Below are positions 38,288-46,664 of a stretch of 64,000 bases of DNA, one piece after another. The stretch comes from Paractinoplanes lichenicola. GTDB lineage: Bacteria; Actinomycetota; Actinomycetes; Mycobacteriales; Micromonosporaceae. A program made the translations under genes and the position numbers. The stretch's first letter is position 1; each line of letters starts with the position of its first letter. The notes below the pieces were generated by a model, which worked only from the letters and a program-made list of their open reading frames with translations, had not been told where the DNA came from and did not search any database. Location: contig NZ_JAENHO010000014.1 in NCBI RefSeq assembly GCF_016785085.1, forward strand, positions 186,001 through 250,000, in the 5' to 3' direction.

Positions 38288-39958
38288 TTATCCGATGGTT
38301 GCCGTGGTGGAGAGGGTGGACTGATCGATCTCGGTCGTCCGCGCCGTGATCTTGAAGGTCCACTCCCCGGCCGCCGGCAGCGCGATGTCGCCCACGGCGT
38401 GGAAGTCGGTGATCCTCAGCAGCGGGATCTCGATCGGCTCGATCCCCTTCGCGGGCAGCGCCGCCGTCGCGGTCCACTCGATCACCGTGAGGGGCTTGTT
38501 GTCGGGCGTGTAGGCGTACAGGTGGATGGAATTGTTGCCGACCGTCGCCGGGAAGATGTCGATCTGCACGGCCATCCGCTGGTCGGTAAGCGTCTTGGTC
38601 ACCGTGCTCGAGGTGGCCACCGTGTCCGACGCCGTGGCCGAGCGGGCCGGGGTGATCTGCACGAGCGCCGATGTGACGCCGATCACCACGGCCGTGATCG
38701 CCAGCTCGACCGCGACGATGCGCCGCAGCCCGCGCGGGGACTCCTCGGCCGCCTTGGACCGCACCAGTTTGCGCGAATACCAGGCGAAGCCGAGCACGAT
38801 GCCGACCAGCCCCACCTTGACGAGGATCAACCGCCCGTACGTCGTGTTGATGAGCCCGTCGAGCGAGGACACCTCGATCAGCGCCTGGATGACGCCGGCC
38901 ACGATCAGGGCCGTGACCGCGGTGGCGGCCCAGCGTGACCAGATCGGCAGGATGGCACCGAGCTCGCGCTGGTCGGCCTTGCGCAGCAGGAAGCCGACCA
39001 GCATGGCCAGGCCGCCGAGCCAGACCGACATGGCCGCGATGTGGATCGCGTCGACCACCACCGACACGCCGGCCACCGGGGAGGCGGTCGGGTGCCCGGT
39101 CAGCGGCCAGGTCGCGATCGCCGCCACGCCGAGCACCCCGAGCAGGGCCAGGTCGGTCTTGGAGTCGGCGCCGGAGCCGCGCAGCATGGGCCGCAGCAGC
39201 AGGGCGGCCGCGCAGATCACCCCCAGCCGGACCAGCATGATCGCGCCGAACGTGCTGCCCAGCACTTCCCTGAGGTCGCCGACCCGCACGTCGAAGAGCC
39301 CCGACCCGGTCGAGTAGGGCGCCTGCAGCCAGATGGCGACCAGCGTGCTGAAGATGATCAGGCCGATGCCGGTCCAGACCACCCGGCCGGGACCCGTACG
39401 GCTGAGCCGGTGCGGCCAGAGCAGCGCGAGCACCAGCGTGGGCCCGATCAGCAGCACCAGACCGGCGTACCCGAGGTATTTGCCGATCGGGATGAGCGTG
39501 CGCACGACCGGGTCGACCGTGACGTCGTCGAGGGTGGCCGTGGGCGGGGCCGACGCCGCGCCGACCGAGAAGGTGAGGCTGCCGCCGACGGGGTGGCTGT
39601 CGGCCGAGATGACCCGATAACTGACCAGGTACGTGCCTCGGCCGCCACCCGAGCGCAGCGGGATCGTCACCGTGCCGCCGGAGGCGCTGGGGTCGCCCTG
39701 ATCGGCCCGGGAGCCGTCGGGCGCGAGCACCTGGATCTTGCCGGAGAGCAGGTTCACCGACTCGCTGAAGTTCAGCGTGATCTTGTTGGGCGCGTCGGGC
39801 ACGATCGTGCCGTTGCCCGGGTCACTGTTGACCAGGACGGCATGCGCGCTGGCGGGGGCGGCGGGGCCGAGCAGCACCGCGAAGAACCCGACCAGCAGCC
39901 CGGCAAGTGCCGCCAAAGCGCGACAATTCCGGCGACGCTCAACAATCATGCCCGTCAT
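38288..39958 (-). CDS. CopC-CopD fusion, copper-handling membrane protein
   Basis: 556 aa. Signal peptide ending PASAHA, so the mature protein starts with the copper-binding His (HAVLVNSDPGNG). The CopC domain (to about 130) has DSHPVGGSLTFSVG, also with a His ligand. CopD (about 150-420) has 8 membrane segments with VVDAIHIAAMSVWLGGLAMLVGF. A YtkA/FixH-like beta domain ends the protein (DIFPATVGNNSIHLYAY to KITARTTEID). It probably imports or buffers copper across the membrane. Divergent from the SigC-type sigma gene. ATG 39949 is an alternative start. Confidence 0.9.
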   Translation of the reverse strand: MTGMIVERRRNCRALAALAGLLVGFFAVLLGPAAPASAHAVLVNSDPGNGTIVPDAPNKITLNFSESVNLLSGKIQVLAPDGSRADQGDPSASGGTVTIPLRSGGGRGTYLVSYRVISADSHPVGGSLTFSVGAASAPPTATLDDVTVDPVVRTLIPIGKYLGYAGLVLLIGPTLVLALLWPHRLSRTGPGRVVWTGIGLIIFSTLVAIWLQAPYSTGSGLFDVRVGDLREVLGSTFGAIMLVRLGVICAAALLLRPMLRGSGADSKTDLALLGVLGVAAIATWPLTGHPTASPVAGVSVVVDAIHIAAMSVWLGGLAMLVGFLLRKADQRELGAILPIWSRWAATAVTALIVAGVIQALIEVSSLDGLINTTYGRLILVKVGLVGIVLGFAWYSRKLVRSKAAEESPRGLRRIVAVELAITAVVIGVTSALVQITPARSATASDTVATSSTVTKTLTDQRMAVQIDIFPATVGNNSIHLYAYTPDNKPLTVIEWTATAALPAKGIEPIEIPLLRITDFHAVGDIALPAAGEWTFKITARTTEIDQSTLSTTATIG

Positions 39959-40051
39959 GCTGCCCGATCGGGTTCACTCATGCCCACTGCGGGTAGTCGG
40001 CGGGGGCCGCCTCTCAGGTTCGGTCAACTTGAGGGCGTACGATGCTGGGCC

Positions 40052-40588
40052 ATGGACGGCCTGGACGAAACGACCTCGCTCGCCCTCGCCGCCCGCGCGG
40101 GGGACGCGGCCGCGACGGCGGCGTTCGTCCGCGCCACCCAGGCCGAGGTCTGGCGCTTCACCGCCGCCCTGGTCGACCCGGGCGCGGCCGACGACCTGAC
40201 GCAAGACACTTATCTGCGCGCGTTCAAGGCGCTGCCCGCGTTCGAGGCCCGCTCGACGGCCCGCACGTGGCTGCTCGGCATCGCCCGCCGCACCTGCGCC
40301 GACCACCTGCGCTCGGTGGTCCGCCGCCGCCGGCTCGACGCCCGCCTGGCCGCCGAGGCGTGGACGGCGTCGCCCTCCCCCGACCCGGCGCAGCGGCTCA
40401 CCACGGCCGACCTGCTGGGCCGCCTCGGTGAGGAGCGCCGCACAGCTTTCGTGCTGACACAGGTCCTTGGCCTCTCCTATGCCGAGGCCGCCGAGGTGGA
40501 AGATGTTCCGGTCGGGACGATCCGGTCCCGGGTCGCGCGTGCCCGTGACGAGCTGGTGACCGCCGTCTCCCAGGCGAGAGCCGTCTGA
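40052..40588 (+). CDS. sigC: ECF sigma factor, SigC type
   Basis: 178 aa. Region 2: AFVRATQAEVWRFTAALVD, GAADDLTQDTYLRAFKALP, ARTWLLGIARRTCADHLRS. Region 4: EERRTAFVLTQVLGLSYAEA, VPVGTIRSRVARARDELV. It resembles mycobacterial SigC throughout, including the lack of a neighbouring anti-sigma gene; SigC is connected with copper acquisition in mycobacteria. Here it sits between copC-copD and a redox cassette, consistent with copper-linked regulation. TACGAT (40038-40043) lies 8 nt before the ATG (leaderless). Confidence 0.85.
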   Translation: MDGLDETTSLALAARAGDAAATAAFVRATQAEVWRFTAALVDPGAADDLTQDTYLRAFKALPAFEARSTARTWLLGIARRTCADHLRSVVRRRRLDARLAAEAWTASPSPDPAQRLTTADLLGRLGEERRTAFVLTQVLGLSYAEAAEVEDVPVGTIRSRVARARDELVTAVSQARAV

Positions 40589-40624
40589 TCAGGTAATTCC
40601 CAGGCAAACCTCAGCACATCAGAG

Positions 40625-40650
40625 GGAACCTGCGCGACATTTGCTTCGAC
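40625..40650 (+). promoter_or_regulatory. Possible ECF-type promoter of the mauE-dsbA operon
   Basis: GGAACC (40625-40630), a 16-nt spacer and CGAC (40647-40650), 15 nt before the mauE-like start. The -35 is typical of ECF promoters, the -10 is a variant. The adjacent SigC-type factor is the natural candidate. Confidence 0.35.
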
Positions 40651-40664
40651 TAACGGGCGTGACC

Positions 40665-41159
40665 ATGGACTTGGAGCAGCGGCCTTCCCGGCTCGCGGCG
40701 GCCTGGCCGTGGATCTCCACACTCGCGCGTCTGGGCCTGGCGGCGGTCTTCCTGATCGCCGGCGGGCTCAAGGTGACCGACCTGGCCGCCTCGGCGCGCG
40801 CGGTGAACGCGTACGACCTGATGTCCTACGACACCGCCAAGGTGATCGGGGCCGTCCAGCCGTTCCTGGAGATCGCACTGGGCTTGCTGCTGCTGATCGG
40901 CATCGCGACTCGGCTCAGCGCGGCCATCGCCGCGGTGCTGCTGGTGATCTTCATCGCCGGCATCGTCTCGGCCTGGGCGCGCGGGCTGCAGATCGATTGC
41001 GGCTGTTTCAGCAAGGGCGGCGAGCTGACCGGCGGTCGCACCGCCCAGTACGGCCTGGACATCCTGCGTGACGTGGGCTTCCTGGCGCTGGCGGGCATTC
41101 TGTTGTGGAAGCCGAAGTCGAAGTTCTCGGTCGACGGGCTGCTGATGGGGGATCGATGA
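40665..41159 (+). CDS. MauE/DoxX family redox membrane protein
   Basis: 164 aa with four membrane segments: LARLGLAAVFLIAGGLKV, AVQPFLEIALGLLLLIG, AIAAVLLVIFIAGIVSAWA and ILRDVGFLALAGILLW. A CGC motif in LQIDCGCFSKGGE faces the active side, as in MauE/DoxX proteins that pass electrons to thioredoxin-like partners. Its stop overlaps the ATG of the DsbA-like gene (4 bp). The pair resembles a VKOR/DsbD-type disulfide redox module. Confidence 0.85.
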   Translation: MDLEQRPSRLAAAWPWISTLARLGLAAVFLIAGGLKVTDLAASARAVNAYDLMSYDTAKVIGAVQPFLEIALGLLLLIGIATRLSAAIAAVLLVIFIAGIVSAWARGLQIDCGCFSKGGELTGGRTAQYGLDILRDVGFLALAGILLWKPKSKFSVDGLLMGDR

Positions 41160-41908
41160 GCAAGGGCAACAGGGGACGGGACCGCGCGGCGGCGCAGCGG
41201 ATCGTCGAGCAGCAGAAGGCGGCCGAGCGCCGCCGCCAGGTGACGATCTGGACCTCGGTCGGGGTCGTGGCCGTGCTGCTGATAGCCGGCCTGGTCGGCT
41301 GGGGTGTGCTGGCCAATCAGGACAAGAAGACCGACGCGTCGAAGGTGAACACGCCCAGCGTCGCGGTCGACGACGGCACGGCCTTCGCGGTCGGCACGGG
41401 GCCGGTCACGGTCGACATCTACGAGGATTTCATGTGCCCGATCTGCCACTCGTTCGAGCAGCAGACCGGCCCGACGATCGCTCAGCTGGTCACCGACAAG
41501 AAGGTGACCGTGCGCTACCACCCGGTGTCCATCCTCGACCGCGCGTCCAACGGCACGGAGTATTCGACGAGGTCGGCCGGTGCGGCCGCGGCCGCCGCGG
41601 TGGACGGCAAGTTCCTCGAGTATCACAACGTGCTCTTCGAGAACCAGCCCGAGGAGAACTCGGACGGCCTGACCAACGAGAAGCTGATCGAACTCGGTCA
41701 GGGGGTCGGGCTCGGCGACACGTTCGCCACGGCCGTCAACGAGGGCACCTACAAGTCGTGGGCGACCAAGACCACCGAGACGTTCGCGTCGCGCGGCTTC
41801 AACGGCACCCCCACCATCGTGGTCAACGGCAAGCAGGTCGAGGGGCCCAACAACACGCTGCCCACAACCGAGATCTTCACGCAGGCGGTCACGGCGGCCG
41901 CCGGGTGA
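41156..41908 (+). CDS. Membrane-anchored DsbA-like thioredoxin-fold protein
   Basis: 250 aa. A basic N-terminus and one membrane segment (about 29-51, VTIWTSVGVVAVLLIAGLVG) anchor an extracytoplasmic DsbA-type domain. The active site is CPIC in YEDFMCPICHSFEQQTG, and the cis-Pro loop is GTPTIVVNGK. An all-helical insertion (FLEYHNVLFENQPEENSDG) is typical of DsbA. It should oxidise or isomerise secreted protein thiols with the MauE-like partner. 4-bp overlaps with both neighbours show tight coupling. Confidence 0.9.
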   Translation: MSKGNRGRDRAAAQRIVEQQKAAERRRQVTIWTSVGVVAVLLIAGLVGWGVLANQDKKTDASKVNTPSVAVDDGTAFAVGTGPVTVDIYEDFMCPICHSFEQQTGPTIAQLVTDKKVTVRYHPVSILDRASNGTEYSTRSAGAAAAAAVDGKFLEYHNVLFENQPEENSDGLTNEKLIELGQGVGLGDTFATAVNEGTYKSWATKTTETFASRGFNGTPTIVVNGKQVEGPNNTLPTTEIFTQAVTAAAG

Positions 41909-42885
41909 GACGTCTCGCCCTGCTGATGGTGGTGGCCGGTGCGGTGCTCGCGCCGGCCACGCCCGCGTTCGCGCACGGCGGGGACATCCCGGGCGCCACG
42001 GCGTATCGGACGGCAGTGGCCGCGACCACCCTCGACGGGGTGAAGGCGCGCATGGTGGAGGCCGGGGCCCGGGTCGAGCTGACCAACGACACCGGACGCT
42101 CAGTCGAGATCCTCGGCTACGCCGGCGAGCCCTACCTCGACGTGCGGCCCGACGGCACCTGGCAGAACGTGAACTCGCCGGCGTCGTACGTGAACGAGAC
42201 GCTGACCTTCGAGGCGATCCCGCCCGCGAACGCCGACCCGACCGCGCCGCCGTCCTGGCGCAAGATCTCGGATTCGACCACGGTCCGCTGGCATGATCAG
42301 CGCACCCAGTGGCTGAGCGGTGATCGGCCACCGCAGGCCGTCGCCGACCCGTCCCGCGAGCACCGCCTGCGCGACTGGTCGGTGCCGCTGCGCACCCAGA
42401 CCACGACGTACGAGATCAGGGGCACGCTCGACTGGGAACCGCCGCCGGTGGCCTGGATGTGGTGGGCGGGGGCGGCGCTGGCCGGCCTGGCCGCCGCCGC
42501 GCTGGCCCATCGGTGGCCCCGCTCGCTGCGCGCGATCGCGCTGATCGCGGGGCTCGCTCCCCTCTCGTACGCGGTCCTGCGCGCCCTGGACGGCGAGACC
42601 CCGGCCCCGGTGCTGATCCTGGCCGGGTTGCTGGGCCTGGCCGCCGTCTATCGGCATCCGCCGTTCTTCCTCGCGCTCTCCGGGGCGGTGGTGGCGCTGT
42701 TCGGCGGCTTCAACGAGACCCGGATCTTCTTCGCCGCGGTGACCCCGACCGTCGGGCCGAGTGGGATCGCCCGGCTGGCCGTGACGCTCGCGCTGGGCCT
42801 GGGCGCGGGGCTGGCGCTGACCGGCGTGCTGCGGATGCGGGCGGCCGTGCCCGCCACCGAGCCGGCTCCGGCCACGACCGTGTAA
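41905..42885 (+). CDS. Exported membrane protein of the copper/redox cluster, unknown function
   Basis: 326 aa. Signal peptide (LALLMVVAGAVLAPATPAFA) then mature HGGDIPG, which begins with a His as in CopC-like copper proteins. A beta-rich extracellular domain of about 140 residues (VELTNDTGRSVEILGYAGEPYLDVR, TTVRWHDQRTQWL) is followed by about five membrane segments. The mature N-terminal His and the neighbours suggest copper binding, but no family was recognised. GTG start overlaps the stop of the DsbA-like gene. Confidence 0.75.
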   Translation: MRRLALLMVVAGAVLAPATPAFAHGGDIPGATAYRTAVAATTLDGVKARMVEAGARVELTNDTGRSVEILGYAGEPYLDVRPDGTWQNVNSPASYVNETLTFEAIPPANADPTAPPSWRKISDSTTVRWHDQRTQWLSGDRPPQAVADPSREHRLRDWSVPLRTQTTTYEIRGTLDWEPPPVAWMWWAGAALAGLAAAALAHRWPRSLRAIALIAGLAPLSYAVLRALDGETPAPVLILAGLLGLAAVYRHPPFFLALSGAVVALFGGFNETRIFFAAVTPTVGPSGIARLAVTLALGLGAGLALTGVLRMRAAVPATEPAPATTV

Positions 42886-42929
42886 CACCTTTCGGCACTG
42901 TTTCAGCGGGCGGGTCTATCGTCATCGGC

Positions 42930-43406
42930 ATGACTGAGACCGCCCGACTGTCCGCCGGCGACCCGGCGCCCGACTTCAGCCTGCCGACCGACAACGGCGA
43001 CCGGCTCACCCTCAAGGACCTGCGCGGACGCAAGGTCGTGCTGTATGCGTACCCGGCCGCCATGACGCCCGGCTGCACCACTCAGGCGTGTGACTTCCGC
43101 GACTCGCTGGGCTCGCTGCAGGCCGCCGGTTACGAGGTCGTCGGCATCTCGCCCGACGCCCCGGCCAAGCTGGCCAAGTTCCGCGAGCGCGACGCCATCA
43201 CGTTCCCGCTGGTCAGCGACGAGGACAAGAGCGTGCTGACCGCGTACGGGGCGTTCGGCGAGAAGAAGAACTACGGCAAGACGGTCATGGGCGTCATCCG
43301 GTCGACCTTCGTGATCGACGAGGACGGCAAGATCGAGCGCGCCCTCTACAACGTCAAGGCCACGGGGCACGTCGCCAAGCTGCGCCGCGATCTCGGTGTG
43401 GACTAA
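42930..43406 (+). CDS. bcp: Thiol peroxidase, Bcp/PrxQ peroxiredoxin
   Basis: 158 aa. Peroxidatic Cys in YPAAMTPGCTTQACDFRDSL, with the resolving Cys five residues later (CTTQAC), the PrxQ arrangement. Also GISPDAPAKLAKFRE and the C-terminal STFVIDEDGKI. It reduces hydroperoxides with thioredoxin in the cytoplasm. The usual PxxxTPGC is intact. TATCGT (42917-42922) lies 7 nt before the ATG (leaderless). It follows the copper/redox genes but has its own promoter. Confidence 0.95.
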   Translation: MTETARLSAGDPAPDFSLPTDNGDRLTLKDLRGRKVVLYAYPAAMTPGCTTQACDFRDSLGSLQAAGYEVVGISPDAPAKLAKFRERDAITFPLVSDEDKSVLTAYGAFGEKKNYGKTVMGVIRSTFVIDEDGKIERALYNVKATGHVAKLRRDLGVD

Positions 43407-43471
43407 TCCCTAAAGTCCGACATTCGGAGGGCGATTACTGAAGCAGGACCCGTTTCGGGGGCTCTCGAACC

Positions 43472-43515
43472 CACGGCGGCTGTCACGCGGCTCGATCCGC
43501 GAGGCGGCCGCCGTG
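43472..43515 (+). terminator. Terminator-like nested hairpin after bcp
   Basis: CACGGCGGC (43472-43480) pairs with GCCGCCGTG (43507-43515) and encloses a smaller CGCGG/CCGCG stem. It lies between bcp and the tRNA-Leu promoter. No T-tract. Confidence 0.5.
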
Positions 43516-43544
43516 CTGTGTGAGGCTTTTCGCGGGTGAGCGTC

Positions 43545-43550
43545 TAGACT
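43545..43550 (+). promoter_or_regulatory. -10 element of tRNA-Leu
   Basis: TAGACT, 35 nt before the tRNA 5' end. No clear -35 is seen. Confidence 0.4.
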
Positions 43551-43585
43551 GCGTGGAACCGTTTGCCCCTGCGTGGGTAAACCTG

Positions 43586-43669
43586 GCGGGAGTGGCGTAA
43601 TAGGCAGCCGCGCGGGTTTTAGGTGCCCGTGCCCGAGAGGGCGTGGGGGTTCAAGTCCCCCCTTCCGCA
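43586..43669 (+). tRNA. tRNA-Leu (TAG anticodon)
   Basis: Class II tRNA with acceptor arms GCGGGAG and CTTCCGC, anticodon stem-loop CGGGTTTTAGGTGCCCG (anticodon TAG), a long variable arm and T-loop GGTTCAAGTCC. Discriminator A at 43669; CCA is not encoded. Confidence 0.95.
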
Positions 43670-43689
43670 CCGATGGCGATGATGGCCGC

Positions 43690-44208
43690 ATGGCTATCGA
43701 GTTCGTTTTGGATCCGCCGCTCACCGCCGAGCTCCGCGCGAGCATCATCGCGCTCTGGGTCGAGGTCACCAACGCCGGCGGGGCGGTCGGTTTCGTCGCC
43801 CCGGTCACGGCGGCGGATGTCGCGCCCGTCGCCGGCGACGCGTTCACCGCGGTGGAGGCCGGAATCGACCACCTGCTGCTCGGCGTGGACGACGGCGAAC
43901 CGGTCGCGCTGCTGTTCGTGGTGGACAACCGATTCGTGCTCAAGAACCACTGGCGTGTGCTCAAGCGGGTCATGGTGACGCCGAAACGGCAGGGCCGCGG
44001 CTACGGCGCCGACCTGATGCGCGAGGCCGAGCGGGTCGTCCGCGGGATGGGGCTGGCCGCGATCCAGGTGACCGTGCGGGGCGGGGCGGGGACGGAGGCG
44101 TTCTACGAGCGGCTCGGCTATCGCGAGGTGGGCCGGCTGCCCGGGGCGCTGCGGGTGGGGCCGGGCGACGACCGCGACGAGATCCACATGTGGCTGCCGC
44201 TCGCATGA
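43690..44208 (+). CDS. GNAT family N-acetyltransferase
   Basis: 172 aa. The acetyl-CoA loop is visible as RVMVTPKRQGRGYGADLMREAERVV, followed by AIQVTVRGGAGTEAFYERLGYREVGRLPG. Substrate unknown; the C-terminus (GDDRDEIHMWLPL) is common to aminoglycoside-type and small-molecule GNATs of actinobacteria. Starts 20 bp after the tRNA. Confidence 0.85.
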   Translation: MAIEFVLDPPLTAELRASIIALWVEVTNAGGAVGFVAPVTAADVAPVAGDAFTAVEAGIDHLLLGVDDGEPVALLFVVDNRFVLKNHWRVLKRVMVTPKRQGRGYGADLMREAERVVRGMGLAAIQVTVRGGAGTEAFYERLGYREVGRLPGALRVGPGDDRDEIHMWLPLA

Positions 44209-44214
44209 GGCTTC

Positions 44215-44255
44215 GCCCGGCCGGACGCGGTGGGGGGCAGCACGTCCGGCCGGGC
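44215..44255. terminator. Bidirectional terminator-like hairpin
   Basis: GCCCGGCCGGACG (44215-44227) and CGTCCGGCCGGGC (44243-44255) are perfect 13-bp arms with a 15-nt loop, between the convergent GNAT and expansin genes. Confidence 0.75.
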
Positions 44256-44269
44256 ATTGGTGGGGCTGA

Positions 44270-45220
44270 TCAGGAACAGCGGGGGGCCTCGGCGTTGGCC
44301 GCCAGGTTCGCGTCCAGCTGGGCGGGCTGGGTGGTGGGGACCGTCGTCGCCGACTCGAGCGGCGGCGGGGTGGGGGACGCCGTCGTCTTGGTGGGCTTGG
44401 GGGTGGCCTGCTTGACGACGGGCTTGGTCGTCTTCGTCTTGGCCGGCGTCTTCTTCTTCGCGGGCGTCGCGGCCTCGGGCTGCCGGACGACGCTGCCGCC
44501 GAGCTTGGCCGTGGTCTTCTGGGTCTTGCCGACCGCGAGCTTGATGTTGGAGACCGTGACGGAGTTCCCGTACACGTCGGTGATCTTGACCTTGAACGGG
44601 CCGTTGCCGGCGCCGCTCGGGAGCGTCCAGTAGTTGAAGTCCTCACGCGACGCGTTCTTGAAGCTGCCGCCCGAGCCCGCGACCTTGACCGAGGACAGCT
44701 GGTTGCTGTGGTTGTCGATCAGCACGCTCAGCCAGTACTGCGAGGACCCTTCCTTGACCCGTACGGAAAGGGGCCCTGGAACTGACGCACCGGGAACGGC
44801 CTTGTACGTGATCGGGATGATGCCGTCGGACTTCACGCCGATCTTCTGGAACGCCTTGAGGCTCAGGTCGAGGTGACCGGCCGGACATTCGGGGCAGGAA
44901 TCGATGACCTTGACCCGGGTCTTGCCCTTGGGCCCGGTCACGTCGATGTAGGTGCCGCAGGCCGCGCCCTTGGAGTATTCGTTGTGCTGGCCCAGCGCCA
45001 CGTACAGGTCGTCGGCGGGCACACTCGGGAACGAGCAGTTGCCGAGCGTTCCCTCCATGAAGAAGTACGTCGCCTTGCCCTTCTTGGCCGTCGTCGACGG
45101 CGGGGCGGCGCAGGCGGCGCCGCTGTTCTGGAGCACGAGCGTGACTCCGAGAATGGCGGCGAGTACGACAGCGCCCCCGGCGGCGAGCCATCGGGGCGAG
45201 AACAGGCGAGATCCGGTCAC
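44270..45220 (-). CDS. Bacterial expansin (DPBB + CBM63) with Lys/Thr/Pro tail
   Basis: 316 aa. An N-terminal signal anchor (WLAAGGAVVLAAILGVTLVL) is followed by the six-stranded DPBB domain (KGKATYFFMEGTLGNCSFPS, CGTYIDVTGPKG, VIDSCPECPAGHLDLSLKAF) with the conserved Asp of DLS. Next is an expansin CBM63-like beta-sandwich (SVRVKEGSSQYWLSVLIDNH, FNYWTLPSGAG). The last 85 residues are a Lys/Thr/Pro-rich linker ending EAPRCS. Expansins loosen cellulose-matrix contacts without hydrolysis and serve bacteria that colonise plants. GTG start. Confidence 0.88.
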   Translation of the reverse strand: MTGSRLFSPRWLAAGGAVVLAAILGVTLVLQNSGAACAAPPSTTAKKGKATYFFMEGTLGNCSFPSVPADDLYVALGQHNEYSKGAACGTYIDVTGPKGKTRVKVIDSCPECPAGHLDLSLKAFQKIGVKSDGIIPITYKAVPGASVPGPLSVRVKEGSSQYWLSVLIDNHSNQLSSVKVAGSGGSFKNASREDFNYWTLPSGAGNGPFKVKITDVYGNSVTVSNIKLAVGKTQKTTAKLGGSVVRQPEAATPAKKKTPAKTKTTKPVVKQATPKPTKTTASPTPPPLESATTVPTTQPAQLDANLAANAEAPRCS

Positions 45221-45311
45221 GCAGAGGAACCCTGCCGCCGTACGCCCGCAGCGGCAACTTTCCTAAGACACTCCTAAGGTGCCGGTGGCGGGCTTCACCC
45301 GGTCGCGTGCC

Positions 45312-46109
45312 CTACCCGACCTCCACCGGGTCATCCAAATGCACCACTCCGGACATATCCGGAATCAGGTTAATGGCGAAGAGTAATCCGTCGTCGAAGC
45401 GCCGATGCGTGCCCAGGATCCGCAACGGCTGCCCGCCCTTCTCCCCGGTATCCTGATCGATGGTGGTGACCAGGCAGCGGGCGCACGACTTGGCCGCCCG
45501 GAACCAGACGTCACCCAGCCGCAACCGCCGCCCCAGCCACCCGTCCTCGGCCCACGCCGGCGCCCCGTCGACCACGATGTTGGGCCGGAACCGGGTCATC
45601 GGCACCGGCTCCTCCCCCGCCTCGACGAGCCAGTCGTTCAGCGCCGACAGTGACCCCTCGTTGGCCAGCAACACCGGAAACCCGTCGGCCAGACTCACCC
45701 GATCACCCGGCTCGGCATGCGACTCGATCGTGCGCCCGGTCGGGTCGGCCTGCCACACGAGCCGGGCGTCCCGCCCGAGAAACCGGCTGCTCCACTCCTT
45801 CTCAGCCACCCGCGCGGGCACCGGCCCCTTGCCCCGGAACACCCGCACAAACTCTTCAGGCCCGTCGACCGGCTCCGCCACCCAGAGCGACGGCAGCCCT
45901 GGTGCGCTCAAATACACTCCGCCCGCTCGTGGCGTGACAGTGAGCTGCGTAAGCCTCGGGGTGTCGCGCTGGGTGATCCCCACCCCCTCGGCATCGACCA
46001 TGAGCCACCGCCGATCCCCCGCCAGCCCCCACGGCTCAACCGACGCGCTCCCATGCTCGATGCGATGACAACCCTTGACCGGGTACGAGTAGAGGGCCGT
46101 GATCCGCAT
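45312..46109 (-). CDS. MOSC-domain molybdenum cofactor protein (mARC/YcbX-like)
   Basis: 265 aa. N-terminal MOSC_N beta-barrel (ITALYSYPVKGCHRIEHGSASVEPWGLAGDRRWLMVD) and C-terminal MOSC domain with the cofactor-binding Cys in SCARCLVTTID. No ferredoxin domain, so electrons come from a separate partner. The family reduces N-hydroxylated compounds. ATG 46109 preferred over GTG 46115. Confidence 0.85.
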   Translation of the reverse strand: MRITALYSYPVKGCHRIEHGSASVEPWGLAGDRRWLMVDAEGVGITQRDTPRLTQLTVTPRAGGVYLSAPGLPSLWVAEPVDGPEEFVRVFRGKGPVPARVAEKEWSSRFLGRDARLVWQADPTGRTIESHAEPGDRVSLADGFPVLLANEGSLSALNDWLVEAGEEPVPMTRFRPNIVVDGAPAWAEDGWLGRRLRLGDVWFRAAKSCARCLVTTIDQDTGEKGGQPLRILGTHRRFDDGLLFAINLIPDMSGVVHLDDPVEVG

Positions 46110-46210
46110 GACCAAGCCTTACACGCCATTCCCACCTTCGCCGCACCGTTCCACCCCTAGATCCCCAGGTCACCCCCTCACCGCCCGCCGGCGCTCCGCG
46201 CTCATCCGCG

Positions 46211-46382
46211 CGCCCTCAACCGGCGCTCCTCGCCTCTGCGCGCCCTCAACCGGCGTTCGTCGTTCCTCCAGCGCCGCCAAACGGTGCTCGTCGTTCCTCT
46301 AGCGTCGCCAGCCAGCGCTCCTCGGCCCTCTAGCGCCATCAAGGTCCTCTAGCGCCACCAACCGGTGCTCACCGCTCCTTCA
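46211..46382. repeat. Degenerate 30-31 bp tandem repeat
   Basis: Units start at 46211, 46241, 46272, 46303, 46334 (shortened to 19 bp) and 46353. A typical unit runs from CGCC-ACCAACCGGTGCTC to CTCTAG. Units diverge by about 20-40 percent. Located in the 500-bp gene-free interval 46110-46664, which holds nothing else except the copper operator. Confidence 0.7.
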
Positions 46383-46622
46383 CCGCCGCCGAACTGCGCT
46401 TTCGACCCTCGCCAACCGACACTTGCGATGCTCTGCCGTCTCTGACCGACGCCCAGCCCGCCGCCGCTGCACGCTGTACCCGCCTTGACGCTCACCCTGG
46501 CCAACTTCGCCCGCGTCCACCCAGCCGCCTCCACATCCGCCGTCACCACACCCGTCGGCTCTCCATACGCCGCCCTCCGCTCGTACGCCATATCAAAACT
46601 CAATCCTCCGACCCCTGGGCGG

Positions 46623-46641
46623 TATACCCCTACCGGGTATA
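46623..46641. promoter_or_regulatory. CsoR-type copper operator
   Basis: TATACCC (46623-46629), a 5-nt centre and GGGTATA (46635-46641) fit CsoR-family operators (G/C-tract dyads flanked by TATA). 24 bp upstream of the ATPase start. No csoR gene is in the window. Confidence 0.65.
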
Positions 46642-46664
46642 GGTTCCTGATTGAGGTGATCGAT

